Below, one piece after another: positions 4,919 to 7,401 of a stretch of 7,401 nt of DNA (positions are counted from its first letter, which is position 1; every line of letters begins with the position of its first letter). Origin of the DNA: Gammaproteobacteria bacterium. GTDB lineage: Bacteria; Pseudomonadota; Gammaproteobacteria; HK1. The DNA is taken from positions 1 through 7,401 of the forward strand of contig JABDQX010000383.1 of assembly GCA_013042035.1 (NCBI GenBank), read 5' to 3'. A program made the position numbers and the translations under genes. Under the pieces are notes generated by a model. It saw only the letters and a list, made by a program, of their open reading frames with translations, had not been told where the DNA came from and did not search any database.

Positions 4919-6349
4919 GTGCGCAACACTGGCCTGATCTGGATTATTGGTATTCTGTTTTCCCAGATATCGCTTGCCGGCAATTTGCTGGATGCCTACA
5001 AACTGGCCCTTGACAGCGATGCTGAATACAGCGGTGCGCTTGCCGCTAATCGGGCGACCCGTGAACTGGAGCCACAGGCCCGAGCCTCCCTGTTGCCTGC
5101 CATGACATTGGCGCTTTCCGCGGCCGAGACCCGGCGGAATATACGAGAAGACCAGGCCAATAGGGCAATGGAACTGACCATTGCGCAGCCGATTTACCGT
5201 AAGGACCTCTGGGTTCAACTGGGTCAAGCCAAGCGCCGGGTCAGTCAGGCCGAAGTTATCCTGGCCCTTGCCCGTCAGAAATTGATGATCCGGGTAGCGG
5301 AGCGCTATTTCGGGGTATTGCAGGCCACGGATGAACTGGCCTTTGCCCGCTCCGAGAAAGATGCGGCCGAGGAGCAACTGCACCAGGCACGGCAACGATT
5401 CGGGATTGGGTTTGTCGCCGTTACCGATGTTCAGGAAGCCCAGGCCAGATACGATATTGCGGCGGCACAGGCAATCGAGGCCGAAAATCGACTCGGTAAC
5501 GCACATAAAGGCCTGTGGGAAGTGACAGGAGAGTATTTGCCGACACTCGATCCGTTGGCCGAACAGATACCGCTGCGCCTTCCCTCGCCCAATGACATCG
5601 AACAATGGATGGAAGCCGCACTAACCCAAAACCCCGAAGTCACAATCGCCCGTCAAGACGCGCAGATTGCAAAGGCAGAAATCGAGCGCGTCGGCGCCGG
5701 ACATTTGCCAACGCTGGATCTGGTAGGGGCGCATAACCGGCTATCGACGGACAAGACTCAGGATGGCTTAATCGATACCAGAACCTCCAGCATTACACTT
5801 CGGCTGAATGTTCCCCTTTACCAAGGTGGTTTTGTTCTGTCACGAACCCGGGAGGCCATCCATCTTCACAGCCAGAAGGTGGATGATTTGGTCGGGATCA
5901 ACCGCAGTATACAGCGACAAACCCATGATGCCTTCTCGGGTGTGGTATCCGGCATCTCCAGCGTCAGCGCGCGGCGCCGTGCGCTACAGTCCGCCGAAGC
6001 CGCATTGAAGGCCATTGAGACAGGATTCCAGGTAGGAACCCGGAACTCCGTGGATGTATTGGATGCCCAGCGCGAGGTATTTCGAGCAAAACGGGATTAT
6101 GCGGATGTCCGGTATGACTATGTTATGAACAGCCTATACCTCAAACAGGCAGCCGGTACATTGTCGGAAAACGATCTTGCGGCCATCTGGCGATATGAGT
6201 CGACCAATGGCGCTGGCGTGGTGCCTGACAAGGCCGCCAAATTACACAACCGGACCGGCACGGTTAAAAAAGCCTCGCACCGCCCGGTTACCATATACAA
6301 GCTAGACCGGCATTTTGTCACAATAAAGCGTGATCGAAAAACCCATTAG
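4919..6349 (+). CDS. TolC-family outer membrane channel protein
   Basis: The product is a 476-residue precursor. A signal peptide (1-20, hydrophobic core LIWIIGILF, ending SLA before Gly21) sends it to the periplasm. Two outer-membrane efflux repeats follow (about 22-205 and 227-415), which trimerise into a beta-barrel and alpha-helical tunnel. The second repeat carries the family hallmark GTRNSVDVLDAQ (373-384); D379 and D382 correspond in spacing to the aspartates that ring the tunnel entrance in E. coli TolC. GTLSENDL (413-420) matches the usual end of the conserved region. Such channels serve tripartite efflux pumps and type I secretion. No pump or adaptor gene is in the window, so the substrate is unknown and I withhold a symbol. 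Residues 440-476 form a strongly basic tail (15 Lys/Arg/His, two Asp) beyond the efflux domain. The last 20 bases overlap the acyltransferase start, suggesting translational coupling. Confidence 0.93.
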   Translation: MRNTGLIWIIGILFSQISLAGNLLDAYKLALDSDAEYSGALAANRATRELEPQARASLLPAMTLALSAAETRRNIREDQANRAMELTIAQPIYRKDLWVQLGQAKRRVSQAEVILALARQKLMIRVAERYFGVLQATDELAFARSEKDAAEEQLHQARQRFGIGFVAVTDVQEAQARYDIAAAQAIEAENRLGNAHKGLWEVTGEYLPTLDPLAEQIPLRLPSPNDIEQWMEAALTQNPEVTIARQDAQIAKAEIERVGAGHLPTLDLVGAHNRLSTDKTQDGLIDTRTSSITLRLNVPLYQGGFVLSRTREAIHLHSQKVDDLVGINRSIQRQTHDAFSGVVSGISSVSARRRALQSAEAALKAIETGFQVGTRNSVDVLDAQREVFRAKRDYADVRYDYVMNSLYLKQAAGTLSENDLAAIWRYESTNGAGVVPDKAAKLHNRTGTVKKASHRPVTIYKLDRHFVTIKRDRKTH

Positions 6350-7401
6350 ACGGTACGATCTGGACTGGCTGAGGATACTCGTGATCCTCATCCTGGTGCC
6401 CTACCATGCGGCCTGGATGATGGCGTTCGTCCCGGAATTTTCCCAGATCCCTCGGGAAGGATTCGGTTTCACGCTGATGCGGGTAGGTGTGGCCTTCCCT
6501 TACCTGTGGGGTATGCCGCTGTTATTCTTCATATCGGGCGCGGGCACCTGCCTCGCGCTCGGTTACCGTTCGCCCGGAGACTATATTCGGGAACGGCTGC
6601 TGCGCCTTCTGGTTCCGCTGCTGGCCTTTATGGTATTTGGCGCGCCGCTTATTGCCTACTTCTGGCCGGACATGGCCGCGGGTAGAAGCCTCGCCGATTA
6701 CTTCACCCATTTCTGGCCCACGGGTCTCCAGGCACTTTACGGCAATGGCGTTGCTCTCCCCAAGTGGTGGCATTTGTGGTTTGTCGCCTATCTGCTATGT
6801 TTTTCGTTTCTCGCCTTGCCGCTGTTTCTTTTTTTACGGGAACCGGTAGCCCGTGCATGGGTAGCGAGGCTGGCGACTGTATTGGATAAAAAAGGCTTCA
6901 TCTTCCTGGCCGGACTACCTCTGGCCATGGCCTGGGGTATTCTTTCCCTGAAGTGGCCGGCCGCGTCCCCAAAAAATGCATCCTGGACCTATTTCGGCTA
7001 TCACTTGCTGCTCTTTCTCTATGGGTTCCTTTTCTGCCTGGAAGGAAAATTCCAACAAATCATGGCGCGATACCTGATCCCGGCACTGCTGCTTGGCACG
7101 GGAACCGCTGTGGGAACCGTGGCAATGATGGCCCATATGCCCGAGCATCTCATGCATACGAATATCGGGTATCTCGCGATCTTTTCCGGACTCAGGGGAT
7201 TGTCCACTTGGTGCTGGATAGTGGTACTGCTGGGCGTGGCCGGACAATTTCTCACCACGCGCAACCGATTCCTGGAATATTTCAATCGCGCATCCTACCC
7301 GTTTTATATCCTTCACCTCATTCTGATGTCCATCGTGGAATATTACGTTACCCAGTGGAATAACGGGCTCATGGCCGAGTTCCTAATCTTTAGTATCGTA
7401 T
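6330..7401 (+). CDS. Membrane acyltransferase, acyltransferase-3 family, 3' end missing
   Basis: The frame opens at GTG 6330, four bases after an in-frame TAA (6324-6326), and stays open for 357 codons to the right edge. It is the only long open frame after the tolC-family gene. The N-terminus RRYDLDWLRILVILILV-YHAA (7-28) is the family signature, with conserved Arg15 and the probable catalytic His26 at the end of the first membrane helix. Others are FISGAG in the second helix, the cytoplasmic YIRERLLRLLVPLL and a late SYPFYILHL; eight to ten hydrophobic helices are apparent. Members move acyl groups such as acetyl or succinyl from a cytoplasmic donor onto sugars of surface or periplasmic glycans; the OpgC/MdoC branch acts on glucans. 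The acceptor here cannot be told. At usual family lengths only a few dozen residues are missing. The start overlaps tolC by 20 bases and has no strong ribosome site, so it probably depends on coupling. ATG 6417 is a weaker alternative start because it would lose His26. Confidence 0.88.
   Translation, partial: MIEKPIRRYDLDWLRILVILILVPYHAAWMMAFVPEFSQIPREGFGFTLMRVGVAFPYLWGMPLLFFISGAGTCLALGYRSPGDYIRERLLRLLVPLLAFMVFGAPLIAYFWPDMAAGRSLADYFTHFWPTGLQALYGNGVALPKWWHLWFVAYLLCFSFLALPLFLFLREPVARAWVARLATVLDKKGFIFLAGLPLAMAWGILSLKWPAASPKNASWTYFGYHLLLFLYGFLFCLEGKFQQIMARYLIPALLLGTGTAVGTVAMMAHMPEHLMHTNIGYLAIFSGLRGLSTWCWIVVLLGVAGQFLTTRNRFLEYFNRASYPFYILHLILMSIVEYYVTQWNNGLMAEFLIFSIV

Noticed and set aside
4889..5605. 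238-codon minus-strand open frame antisense to the tolC-family gene
   Set aside because: The plus-strand protein has clear TolC motifs throughout; this antisense frame shows no motif and is rich in residues typical of antisense translation.
6487..7363. Open frames on both strands at 6487-6849, 6915-7316 and 6953-7363
   Set aside because: All lie inside the membrane acyltransferase frame that starts at GTG 6330, which carries the family signatures; these are shadows.

Overview
The window looks like ordinary chromosome from a proteobacterium, most likely a gammaproteobacterium. The reasons are an IlvA with two C-terminal ACT-like domains, a TolC-family outer membrane protein, a GspH-type pseudopilin, a tRNA with encoded CCA, and Shine-Dalgarno-led genes. 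The species cannot be named. Base composition is uneven. The ilvA-tolC-acyltransferase block is GC-rich with mostly G or C in third codon positions. The reductase gene at 574-1872 is clearly AT-richer, as is the spacer before it.

Layout, left to right. At 2-154 there is the probable beginning of a minus-strand gene that runs off the left edge. It has an EF-hand-like stretch followed by a hydrophobic segment, and its reading frame appears broken close to the start. Next is a tRNA-Gly(CCC) gene with a good sigma70-type promoter directly in front of it. An extended short-chain dehydrogenase of the thioester or fatty-acyl-CoA reductase type (574-1872, +) follows. It converges with an orphan gspH-like type II secretion pseudopilin gene (1912-2451, -). 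Divergent from gspH, only 24 bases away, is a gene for a single-pass membrane protein (2476-3114, +) whose whole C-terminal part is a methionine-rich heptad coiled coil. Between it and ilvA lies a 58-bp element made of 15-bp perfect terminal inverted repeats and flanked by TAA on both sides, which resembles a very small non-autonomous transposon (MITE). Then come ilvA (3279-4847), a tolC-family gene (4919-6349) and a membrane acyltransferase-3 gene that starts at GTG 6330, overlaps tolC by 20 bases and is cut by the right edge.

Functional links. ilvA commits threonine to isoleucine synthesis and looks like a stand-alone housekeeping gene. tolC and the acyltransferase are probably co-translated. 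The inner-membrane partners of the TolC protein (ABC or RND pump plus adaptor) are not in the window. Nothing ties the reductase to its neighbours beyond proximity to the tRNA. I see no CRISPR array, no recognisable defence or toxin-antitoxin system and no transposase gene. The most unusual items are the small inverted-repeat element, the methionine heptad protein, the hairpin at the ilvA start and the broken minus-strand gene.
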